From: a virus
Strand: one strand, 5' to 3'
Virus record (IMG/VR): IMGVR_UViG_3300037540_000234
Location: 1-34,645 of that record
Length of the DNA stretch: 34,645 bases
Shown: in pieces, positions 6,554 to 14,578 of the stretch
Layout: each line of letters opens with the position of its first letter
Numbering within the stretch: the first letter of the stretch is position 1
The notes under the pieces: model-generated
Told to the model about the DNA's origin: nothing
The model's input: only the letters and a program-made list of their open reading frames with translations
Database searches by the model: none
Translations under genes and position numbers: made by a program

Positions 6554-9184
6554 ATGCCAGCAAGTGAAACTTTAAAAATTGTAATTCAATTACGGGACGA
6601 AGCAAACCGTAACATAGCGAAACTTAATAAGTCATTAAAAACAACGCAAGTGCAAGCAACCCGAACCGCGCGCGCGTTTAAGGCTTTTCGTGGCGGTCTA
6701 TCCCGTATTAAGCAAAGTGTCTTTAATGTTAGAACGGCTTTACTTGCCGCAGGCGCGGCGTTCGCCGCGTTCGCCGCTGGGAAGAGATTTTTAAAAGCGG
6801 CGCAAACGCAAGCAAAAGCTGTAGAAGGTCTAAACACGGCGCTTAAAGCTATGGGTCGTTTCACGCCTGAGTTATCCCAAAACCTTCAAGAAGTAGCAAG
6901 CGCTATACAAGACGTTTCGAATTTCGGCGACGAAGCAGTTATAGAAGGCACAAAATTTTTAGCTACCTACCGTAACATTACCGACGAATTACTACCCCGA
7001 ACACAACGCGCTATGGCGGACCTTGCGGCGCTAACAGGCGGCGACATGGTACAGGCGGCTAACCTATTAGGCAAAGCGTCTATAGGTATGGTCGATACGC
7101 TAAGGCGGGTCGGCATTTCCGTTGACTCTAATACATTTAAAGCCGGGGGTTATGTAGCAGTATTAGCCGCAATCGAAGAGCAAGTAAGCGGACAAGCCGA
7201 AGCACAACGCCGGGCTACTGGTTCGACGATTGCTTTAGGTAATGCGTGGGGCGACGTTGAAGAGAAGTTAGGCGAAGTCCTTAAGATCGGCATTGAACCA
7301 TTTGTAACTGTATTAGTCGAAGAGGTTCAAGAGTTAAATAAATATCTACAAAATTTAAAAAAGGAAGGCAACTTAGACGAATGGGCGCGCGACATATCAA
7401 ACGCTATTTTAGATATGGTCGAAGTTGTAGTCAAAGCAGGGGCGTTAGTGGGTGACGCTTTTCGGGGCTGGAAATTTATTTGGTTAGGTCTTAAAGCGAC
7501 CTTTGCCTTACTTACGGATTACTTGTTTCGCGCTATGGCAGAGATAGCGGACGTTATAGACGACCTTCGGGCAAAGTGGCGCGATTGGTTCGGCGACGTT
7601 AGGAAGTTAGGCCGGGTCCTGCAATATGCCCCGGACATAGCTACAAGAAGTTTAGGTAAGTATCTTGTAGCACTTGAAGACGGTAACGTAAAATTAGGCG
7701 AAACCGGCGACAAGTTACGCGACCAAGCTAAATTTTGGTTCGACGTAACTAACGAAACCGCCGACCAAATAGACCTATTAGCAGAGCAAGATTTATACTA
7801 CAGCCGCGCCGACAAATGGCTACAGGGTATTAGGGACCGGACCATAGAATATACTAAGAACATAGGCAAGGCCGTTACCGAAACGGAGAAGTTAGCAAAG
7901 CCTACAGCCGCGCCCGAAGCGAGTTTACAGGCAAGGCTAAAGTCTTCGTTAGACCGCGCGCTTTCCTTAATCCAAACGGAAACGCAAGGCTTTGACCGGG
8001 CTTTCGAAGAGGGTAAAATTTCACTTGAAAAATATTATGAAGAGCGATTAAGATTAACGGAAGCCGCCGCCCTAAAAGAAATTGCAGTACTACAGCAAAC
8101 CGCCGACGTAGAGGAAGACCCCAGCAAACGACTTGCGCTTGAAGACAAAGTATTTACACGCAAACAAAAATTACTACAGGACCTTGATAAATTAGAGCAA
8201 GACAAATTTAAAGCCGAAGAGGAATTAAACCAAAAGCGTCTTGATATAGATAAGACCTTATCAGACTTACGTTTACAGTTAGCACAAAGCGGCGCGGGTA
8301 ATATACAGGAAAGGCAACGTTTAGAGTTAGAAGCATTAGAGGAAAGTCAAGCCGAACAAATTCAAATGTTAACCGACCAAAAAGCTACCGAAGACCAAAT
8401 AGAGGAAGCGTACCGTTTACACCAAATACAGCGGGACCAAGAGGTAGCGAAGCAACGCGAAGAGATTAATAAATTAACTATAGAAAATATCCAAAGCGGT
8501 TTAAGTCAATTAAGCGACGCCTTCGGGGACGCTTACGCCGCAAGTGGAAATACTATAAAGGAATTTTTCTACTTACAAAAAGCTGTAGCAATCGCACAAG
8601 CTGGAATAGCTACATACCAAAATGCAATTATGGCTTATCAACGCGGTTTAGAAATTCCATACGTGGGCGTTTACTTAGCCCCGGTCTTCGCCGCCGTAGC
8701 AGTAGCGGCGGGGCTTGCCCGAATAGCCGCCATTCGAAATCAATCAATAGCGGCTGGCGGAACGGTTGAAGGTCATTCACCTACAGATACGGCGGACAAC
8801 ATTGTAGCTAACTTAACGGCGGGTGAATTTGTGCAACCAGTTAAGACGGTAAGGCATTACGGCGCGCAAGCTATGGAAGCAATTAGGCGGCGACTTGTCC
8901 CGAAGGAATTACTACAAAACTACGCCGCGCCTAAAGTACTTCGGGGACACCAATATTATCAAGCAGGCGGAACGGTAGCGCCACGCGCCGCCGCTTCACG
9001 TACAGGCGTGCAAGGCGCGACCGCGCCCGAAGGCCAGCAAGGGCAAGCAATAAACATAAATAATATTATTGACCCGCAAATGATGGACCAATACGTAGCC
9101 ACGAAACCGGGTCAAAGAAATATAATGAATGTCTTAAGTAATAATTCTTTTCAGCTAAAGCAAATCGTTTTAGGCGAAGGATAA
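6554..9184 (+). CDS. Tail tape measure protein
   Basis: An 876-residue protein, among the longest genes here. The order is: charged helical N-terminus; Ala-rich hydrophobic stretch at about 61-76; helical part with MADLAALTGGDMVQAANLLG near 155-175, typical of tape measures; coiled coil rich in Gln, Glu and Leu at about 490-660; hydrophobic Ala/Val-rich segments at about 676-727; and a C-terminal GGTVEGHSPTDTADN...LTAGEFVQP motif common at the end of tape measures. It sets tail length and probably passes into the host envelope on infection. At about 0.15 nm per residue the tail would be near 130 nm, an estimate from length only. Confidence 0.88.
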   Translation: MPASETLKIVIQLRDEANRNIAKLNKSLKTTQVQATRTARAFKAFRGGLSRIKQSVFNVRTALLAAGAAFAAFAAGKRFLKAAQTQAKAVEGLNTALKAMGRFTPELSQNLQEVASAIQDVSNFGDEAVIEGTKFLATYRNITDELLPRTQRAMADLAALTGGDMVQAANLLGKASIGMVDTLRRVGISVDSNTFKAGGYVAVLAAIEEQVSGQAEAQRRATGSTIALGNAWGDVEEKLGEVLKIGIEPFVTVLVEEVQELNKYLQNLKKEGNLDEWARDISNAILDMVEVVVKAGALVGDAFRGWKFIWLGLKATFALLTDYLFRAMAEIADVIDDLRAKWRDWFGDVRKLGRVLQYAPDIATRSLGKYLVALEDGNVKLGETGDKLRDQAKFWFDVTNETADQIDLLAEQDLYYSRADKWLQGIRDRTIEYTKNIGKAVTETEKLAKPTAAPEASLQARLKSSLDRALSLIQTETQGFDRAFEEGKISLEKYYEERLRLTEAAALKEIAVLQQTADVEEDPSKRLALEDKVFTRKQKLLQDLDKLEQDKFKAEEELNQKRLDIDKTLSDLRLQLAQSGAGNIQERQRLELEALEESQAEQIQMLTDQKATEDQIEEAYRLHQIQRDQEVAKQREEINKLTIENIQSGLSQLSDAFGDAYAASGNTIKEFFYLQKAVAIAQAGIATYQNAIMAYQRGLEIPYVGVYLAPVFAAVAVAAGLARIAAIRNQSIAAGGTVEGHSPTDTADNIVANLTAGEFVQPVKTVRHYGAQAMEAIRRRLVPKELLQNYAAPKVLRGHQYYQAGGTVAPRAAASRTGVQGATAPEGQQGQAININNIIDPQMMDQYVATKPGQRNIMNVLSNNSFQLKQIVLGEG

Positions 9185-9190
9185 AAAATT

Positions 9191-10567
9191 ATGAGTATAG
9201 AAGACCAAGCATATCAGACCGGGCAAGTAAATCAGTTTTACGGACCTTCGGGTTTACTACAAACGTTATATAACTTTATGAAGGGGACCGAAGTAACCGG
9301 CGAAGTGTTAGCAGGCGCGGGGGTTAGCTGGGCGGGAAGCCTTGCTAATTCGCCTATAGGCTATGGTCGTCTTATAGTTGACTACCTATTTTCTACTGTA
9401 GCCTATCAAGCGACCGACGACGGCGCGGGTAACATTGTAGGTACGAACATTACAGCCGGGTCGATTGACTATGTAACCGGCGCTTATAGTATAACGTTTT
9501 CGGGAGCGCCCGACGCCGCGCCTACAGCCGATTACCTTTACGGCGAACCGGGTCAAGATTGGCGTGTACTCATGTACGAAAATACTAAAGACAATGTAGC
9601 CCCGCCCGGCGAACCTTTCGGTAGTGATTGTAAGCAAATGGTTTTACAGAATAACGGGAATAGCGGTTTAGAAAATATAATGATCGGTTTTCGTGAATGG
9701 TACTACACGCCCGAAGATCGACACGGCTGGGACTTAAACGGCTATATCTCATGGATTACAAATCAGTACTGGAACGCTAATTCAATAACTCATGGTAGGA
9801 CAAGTTATAACGCAACGCGCGAAGCATATAATCAGCATCCCGAAATAGCTTTGCTTGACGATACTATGTATTATTGGTTTTACTCTAACCGTCAACGGGT
9901 TATAGTTGTAGTCAAAGTACAAAGTAACTATGAGTCAATTTATTTAGGCTTCGGCTTTCGCTATGGCTTGCCTTCTGAATATCCCTACCCGCTTATAATC
10001 AAAGGGTCTGCTTATTCACAACAAAGATATAATGACTTAACCGGCTCGAATAGACTTTTTATTCCTTTATCGCGCTGGGGGGACGACGGCTACGCCCATT
10101 GGATAGTAGACCCGTCTAATGCCTATAGAATACCTTTTGGCGGTTCGGGTCAATATGCTATTCGGGGTACTTATACTTCGCCGCGTCAAAGCTATACTAA
10201 TACCGGCGATATTTTTGGCAAGACCCCTATCAATCAATTTGTCTTTTTACAGAATACCTATATAATTGACTCCTATAATGTAAGAGTACTAATGCAACAT
10301 GACGGCGTATACCACGCCGCAAGTGCGGACATTCAAAGCGAAGACGTTTTGCACATGGGCGGGATTAAGCATAGAATTTTTCAAAATATTTCAAGGACCG
10401 AATACTATAACTTCATGGCAGTTGAAGAGGTAGCCGGGACGACGACCACGACGACCACGACGACGACGACTACTTCGACTTCCTCTTCGACGATTACTTC
10501 GACCACTTTAACTACAACGTCTACTGTTACGCTAACGTCAACCACGACTACAACCACAATACCGTAG
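9191..10567 (+). CDS. Tail structural protein with C-terminal Thr tract (458 aa)
   Basis: A large, Tyr/Trp/Gly-rich beta protein. The N-terminal part has GPSGLLQTLYNFM and, later, DYVTGAYSITFSGAPDAAPTA, which resembles small beta domains of tail proteins. The central part has YYWFYSNRQRVIVVVKVQ and YLGFGFRYGLPSEYPYPL, a pattern seen in distal tail or receptor-region proteins. Residues from about 417 to 456 form a Thr/Ser/Val/Leu tract ending TIP. The next gene appears to be a diverged relative. It lies right after the tape measure, so a tail-tip or side-fibre attachment component is likely. Exact family not recognised. Confidence 0.65.
   Translation: MSIEDQAYQTGQVNQFYGPSGLLQTLYNFMKGTEVTGEVLAGAGVSWAGSLANSPIGYGRLIVDYLFSTVAYQATDDGAGNIVGTNITAGSIDYVTGAYSITFSGAPDAAPTADYLYGEPGQDWRVLMYENTKDNVAPPGEPFGSDCKQMVLQNNGNSGLENIMIGFREWYYTPEDRHGWDLNGYISWITNQYWNANSITHGRTSYNATREAYNQHPEIALLDDTMYYWFYSNRQRVIVVVKVQSNYESIYLGFGFRYGLPSEYPYPLIIKGSAYSQQRYNDLTGSNRLFIPLSRWGDDGYAHWIVDPSNAYRIPFGGSGQYAIRGTYTSPRQSYTNTGDIFGKTPINQFVFLQNTYIIDSYNVRVLMQHDGVYHAASADIQSEDVLHMGGIKHRIFQNISRTEYYNFMAVEEVAGTTTTTTTTTTTTSTSSSTITSTTLTTTSTVTLTSTTTTTTIP
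10439..10558 (+). repeat. Threonine-tract repeat, C-terminus of the 458-aa tail protein
   Basis: About 40 codons, mostly ACG, ACC, ACA and ACT with some Ser, Val, Leu and Ile codons. All reading frames are open across it because of the three-base period. Confidence 0.9.
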
Positions 10568-10579
10568 GAGTATAAGCAA

Positions 10580-11581
10580 ATGTCTATACCTATAGTCAAT
10601 TATCAAAAGATAGTCAATGTAAACGGCGCGCAAGGTTTACTTGCTGGCCTTCGGGCTTTTGCTATAGCGCAAGGCTGGACAAGCGAAAGCTATCTAACTA
10701 ATGTAAAGTGGTTAACTGGGTCCGGTTATGTTGCTTCGGGCGGTTACTTGGACTTCCTACAATTATTTTCTAATGGCTATGGTAATCAGCAACTTAGGTA
10801 TAGATTTGAAGCGTATCCAGATCAAGGTAGTTATCCGCAAGTAAGTTGGTTTTTTAATTGCCCTACAATCCCCGGTAATCCTACATATAATACTGCTTCG
10901 TCTACGCGGGGTTGCTATCAAGATCAATGGCAAGCGTCGCGCTGGTATGATTGGAATATGCCTAATAGTACTTTTCCCGCCGCGTGGTTTTTCGGTCATG
11001 GCAAAACGTGGTTATTTTGGGTTGCTCAAATTACCTCCGAATGGGCTATAGGCGGGGGTATAGGAACTGTATTACTACTTCCCGAATTTCAAAGCCGTGT
11101 CGATGATTGGCAAATGTATTTCGCCGGTTGTTATAGTTATTCCTTTCCTCAAAGTCATTGGTACAATATCAATAGTTATCGAACGCGTTGGGGTATGCAA
11201 TTACAACCGGCTACTAATGCCGCGGATTGGCGAATGATGTATAGCCCGGCAAGTCAATATAATCGAAGCGTATGGACCGATACAGTTCGTAGTAATTGCT
11301 ATACGGATGCAAGTTCAAACGTAGGCGGTCATTTCGGGCGGCTACACGAAGTAGTACAGTTTAATGCTTTTACTAACAAACACGTAGCGGTATTGCCTTC
11401 ATGGTTCTATAGAGATTTTGCTTCGGGCCAATGGCACGTTATAGGAACTTTGCCTATATCTATGATAAAAAATAATGGCTTCAATTTTGGTGATTCTTTA
11501 TTTTTCGGGTCCGACGAATACTTAGCTTTTCCAATACTTAGACTAAACGACGACCAAGCTTATGCTTTAAGGATAAGTTAA
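10580..11581 (+). CDS. Tail structural protein, diverged relative of the preceding gene (333 aa)
   Basis: A Trp/Tyr/Asn/Ser-rich beta protein without a Thr tract. Shared organisation with the preceding protein: an early GLL..LR-F segment (GLLAGLRAFAIAQGW), then an aromatic stretch followed by strands (WFFGHGKTWLFWVAQ, then GGGIGTVLLLPE) that aligns in kind with YWFYSNRQRVIVVVKVQ plus YLGFGFRYGLPSE upstream. This suggests an old duplication. Its stop (11579-11581) is one base from the next ATG. A TAGGAG ribosome site precedes the ATG. Likely a tail-tip or receptor-region component. No enzymatic motif seen. Confidence 0.6.
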   Translation: MSIPIVNYQKIVNVNGAQGLLAGLRAFAIAQGWTSESYLTNVKWLTGSGYVASGGYLDFLQLFSNGYGNQQLRYRFEAYPDQGSYPQVSWFFNCPTIPGNPTYNTASSTRGCYQDQWQASRWYDWNMPNSTFPAAWFFGHGKTWLFWVAQITSEWAIGGGIGTVLLLPEFQSRVDDWQMYFAGCYSYSFPQSHWYNINSYRTRWGMQLQPATNAADWRMMYSPASQYNRSVWTDTVRSNCYTDASSNVGGHFGRLHEVVQFNAFTNKHVAVLPSWFYRDFASGQWHVIGTLPISMIKNNGFNFGDSLFFGSDEYLAFPILRLNDDQAYALRIS

Positions 11582-11582
11582 A

Positions 11583-12662
11583 ATGGCGCGTAAAGGAATA
11601 ACTACATACGACGAAATATTTGAAGGATTAATACAGGGTCAAATATATTCTGAAAAGGATTCGCGTATTTTTCCTATAGACGAATTACTTATACACATTG
11701 TAACGCCCCGGTATTTGCGGGTCGCCGAAGCCCTTGAACGTGTTATAGTAATGGGCGGTTTACCGAACTATGGAGTAAAGTTGTATGACTACATTTACGA
11801 TATGTTAATGAATAGAATTTGGGTAGACCCGATAAGGATAGCGGCGGGGTTTATTACCGAAGAGCAAATACACTATATTGAAATATGGAACGCCTATTTA
11901 GAACGTGACGTAATATGGTCAAGCGTTTCAGTTATTCGGGAACCGGGAACCGATTTTGACTACCCGGCGTTACCCTTTGAAATACCACGAACGGCGGACC
12001 TTGTGCAACAAATGACTATAGAAAAAGATGGACCGCCTTTGCAAGATACTTATTATAAGTTAACTATAGACGCCGTTGAATTTATTATTTTTATTGACGG
12101 CATTAGAGTTATCCCACTTGAACCCGAAATAAATTGGATAGATAATTTAAAAAGTACTTATTCTTTTGAAACGGTTATGTATCAAACTGAATACTTCTAC
12201 GAACAAAGACGCGCGCTAATAGAAGATTGCAGGCGTGGCGCGGGTTTTAAATTGACTCTAAACCGTTTAGAAAATCATAGGTTTTTTAATCTCATTAGTT
12301 ACGCCCACGACAAAATTATAGGCGTTCCAATATTTAGCGAACAAATGTACGCTACAGCTTTGACTATAGGTAGTACTGCAATTCCTATATCTAATAGTAA
12401 TGAATTTTTATGGAACTTCCAGAACCGAACCACGTTTATTATTATTGTTGACCATGAGACAAACGAAACAGAAATAAAAGAAATGTTAAACTTTACCGAT
12501 TTTAATATTAATTTGAAATCACAAATAACCGGAACATTTAATGTTAATACTACGGTCATTTACCCTTGCCTATTCTGTACGGTTAGGGCGGCGCGGTTTA
12601 GAGAAAAGACAAGTCATATAAACGAAGCACAAATAGAAATGCAAGAATTTCAAACAGGCTAA
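11583..12662 (+). CDS. Tail-tip protein (359 aa), modular beta-domain type
   Basis: The N-terminal third is acidic and helical. The C-terminal third has the pattern common in phage tail-tip proteins: a short VPIFSEQMYAT segment, then ATALTIGSTAIPISNS, a strand-rich WNFQNRTTFIIIVDHETNETE region, and VIYPCLFCTVRAARF near the end. Proteins with such a module usually sit between tape measure and hub genes and contribute to the distal tail. The next gene is a DUF2460-like distal tail protein, which supports the call. The family is not identified with certainty. No signal peptide, no Thr tract. Confidence 0.6.
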   Translation: MARKGITTYDEIFEGLIQGQIYSEKDSRIFPIDELLIHIVTPRYLRVAEALERVIVMGGLPNYGVKLYDYIYDMLMNRIWVDPIRIAAGFITEEQIHYIEIWNAYLERDVIWSSVSVIREPGTDFDYPALPFEIPRTADLVQQMTIEKDGPPLQDTYYKLTIDAVEFIIFIDGIRVIPLEPEINWIDNLKSTYSFETVMYQTEYFYEQRRALIEDCRRGAGFKLTLNRLENHRFFNLISYAHDKIIGVPIFSEQMYATALTIGSTAIPISNSNEFLWNFQNRTTFIIIVDHETNETEIKEMLNFTDFNINLKSQITGTFNVNTTVIYPCLFCTVRAARFREKTSHINEAQIEMQEFQTG

Positions 12663-12665
12663 AAA

Positions 12666-13298
12666 ATGGCGAATGACTTTGAAGACATTGACTACCCGAA
12701 CATTCCTATATTTCCTTTGTTGCCTAACTGGGCTTCGGAACCGGGTAGCGAAATTCTTTTAGCGCGTACAATCCACGAATACCGGGGGACCGCGCAAAGG
12801 CTTATATCTTTTACCCCCGACGTACCTATTAGTTTCGACGCTTCTTTTACTACCTACAATAAGGAAGACGAATATTTACTAATAGACTTCTACAATAATA
12901 GAAAAGGAAAGAACGAACGCTTTTGGTCGTATCATCCTAAAATAGCTTTTGAGTTAAAGCAAGATATGGGTAGCGGGGCTACTGCTTTAGTCTGTTTGCC
13001 TAACTATGCCGAAGCGCAATATCAAGGCTATGAACGTATCTATATAGTAATGAACGACGGCGACATTTTAACAAGAAAAGTTAATAATGTAATCTACGAC
13101 GATTTACAAGACGAACTAAGCGTAGAGATTGCAACGGCGCTTGACCGGGACATAGACGAAGACGGCTATACACGTATAGGAAGGTTTTTACTTAGCCGCT
13201 TCGACGAAGACGAATTAAACTTAAATCACAAAACAAGTTTGACTACAGAAACAGATTTAAGATTTTATGAACTGGTACAGGAATATAATGAAATATGA
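12666..13298 (+). CDS. Distal tail protein (DUF2460-like, GTA gp12 position)
   Basis: A 210-residue acidic protein. The central FTPDVPISFDASFTTYNKED, then LIDFYNNRKGKNERFWSYHP at about residues 73-92, resembles the DUF2460/GTA distal-tail pattern, where a helix is followed by a short 'G..  FW  P' strand. The protein forms the ring connecting tube and hub in gene transfer agents and related siphophages. Its 3' end overlaps the following hub gene by four bases (ATGA), and the gene order downstream matches the GTA tail-tip series. Similarity is moderate, so the family call partly rests on order. Confidence 0.65.
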   Translation: MANDFEDIDYPNIPIFPLLPNWASEPGSEILLARTIHEYRGTAQRLISFTPDVPISFDASFTTYNKEDEYLLIDFYNNRKGKNERFWSYHPKIAFELKQDMGSGATALVCLPNYAEAQYQGYERIYIVMNDGDILTRKVNNVIYDDLQDELSVEIATALDRDIDEDGYTRIGRFLLSRFDEDELNLNHKTSLTTETDLRFYELVQEYNEI

Positions 13299-14092
13299 CT
13301 TATCAAACTGAAATAGCCGCAAAGCAACAAGAACCGTTTCCCGAATTTTATGAAATTGAGCAAGGCGGGACATACGAAAGGTATACGTCTTTTAATGAGT
13401 CATTAATATTTAGGGGTACTACCTATCAAGCCGCGCCGATTAATCGCGGGTCCTTTAGTTATGATACGCAATTTGGAAGCGTTAATGTAGACATTACCGC
13501 GCCGATTACCGACGTATTCGCGGCGTACATAGGCAACCTACCAATAGAACCAGTTAACGTAGTTATTTACAGGGCTATTAAATCGGACCTAACCGATTAT
13601 ATTATTATCTTTACGGGTACGGTCAAATCGGTAACGATTAAAAATAGAATTGCTACAGCAAAGTTAGAAGCAAATAGCGGCTGGCTATTTGCTAAGTTGC
13701 CGAATGTAATCTATCAAGCGTTTTGTAACCACGACGTATTTGACGCGGGGTGCGGACTATCTACAATTACATGGGAAGTAACCGCGACGATTACTACAAT
13801 AAGCGGTTATAATATTGAGTCCGCAACATTCGGCGCTAAACCCGACCAATATTATACAGGCGGTACGGTACAGTTCGGCGTTGACTATAGGCTAATAACG
13901 AACCATGTAGGAAACGTGTTAAGCCTACAGCTACCGTTTGACGCGCGCTTAGAGATAAACGACGACGTAATAGCGCTACCGGGTTGTGACGGCGCGCCCG
14001 AAACGTGCGTTAACAAATATAATAACTTACTTAGATTTTTGGGTATGCCTTATATACCTTCAACTAACCCGGTTGTTTGGGGCTTTCGGTAA
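13295..14092 (+). CDS. Tail hub protein, DUF2163 / phage BR0599 family, iron-sulfur type
   Basis: A 265-residue protein. The C-terminal half holds the family hallmark: CNHDVFDAGCG at residues 144-154, then PGCDGAPETCVNKYNNLLRF at about 229-248, followed by a MPYIP loop. The four Cys (144, 153, 231, 238) correspond to those that in gene transfer agent hubs are described as binding an Fe-S cluster. The N-terminal half is beta-rich and probably forms the hub ring. The start overlaps the previous stop, and its own stop overlaps the next ATG as TAATG, so the three genes are probably translated in series. A phage Fe-S hub is known in this family and not new in itself. Confidence 0.85.
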   Translation: MTYQTEIAAKQQEPFPEFYEIEQGGTYERYTSFNESLIFRGTTYQAAPINRGSFSYDTQFGSVNVDITAPITDVFAAYIGNLPIEPVNVVIYRAIKSDLTDYIIIFTGTVKSVTIKNRIATAKLEANSGWLFAKLPNVIYQAFCNHDVFDAGCGLSTITWEVTATITTISGYNIESATFGAKPDQYYTGGTVQFGVDYRLITNHVGNVLSLQLPFDARLEINDDVIALPGCDGAPETCVNKYNNLLRFLGMPYIPSTNPVVWGFR

Positions 14093-14574
14093 TGGAATAT
14101 TTTGAAGACGATAAAGCATGGAATGACTTTTTAGCTATAGTCAAGTCATGGGAAGGAACGCCTTATAGACATTTAGGTATGGTGAAAGGCGGCGGCGCTG
14201 ATTGCTCTTTATTTATTGGCGCTTGCTGGCTTGAAGCTGGAATAGTAACCGAAATAACTTATGAGTATCACGCGCGCGATTGGCATATACATAGTAAAGA
14301 CGAATATGTTTTAGAGTCATTATTTAAACACTTTGCGAGTCACGCCGCGCCGGGTTTTGAAATAAAGCAGTTAGGGAAAAAAGTAAAAAAAATTCGTGGG
14401 GACTTGTTAGGGTTTGCTACAACTTCAACGGGTGTAACGAACCACGCTTCGATATACTTAGGTGAAGGCGGTATGATGATACATTCTATTAACAGCAGGG
14501 GAGTAAGTCAATTTCCTTTTAAGGGATACTTCGAACAAAAAATAACTTCTATATTCAGAATAATGAAAAGGTAA
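14092..14574 (+). CDS. NlpC/P60 cell-wall peptidase of the tail tip
   Basis: A 160-residue protein from the ATG at 14092, which overlaps the previous stop as TAATG; a TTG 15 bases earlier is possible but less likely. The NlpC/P60 catalytic pattern is complete: GGGADCSLFIG with Cys38, VTNHASIYLG with His118, and a third polar residue, probably His131 in MIHSINSRGV. Such tail-tip peptidases locally cut peptidoglycan during DNA entry. The gene lies between the Fe-S hub and the large hub protein, exactly as in gene transfer agents. No signal peptide, in line with a virion component. Confidence 0.85.
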   Translation: MEYFEDDKAWNDFLAIVKSWEGTPYRHLGMVKGGGADCSLFIGACWLEAGIVTEITYEYHARDWHIHSKDEYVLESLFKHFASHAAPGFEIKQLGKKVKKIRGDLLGFATTSTGVTNHASIYLGEGGMMIHSINSRGVSQFPFKGYFEQKITSIFRIMKR

Positions 14575-14578
14575 TCAA

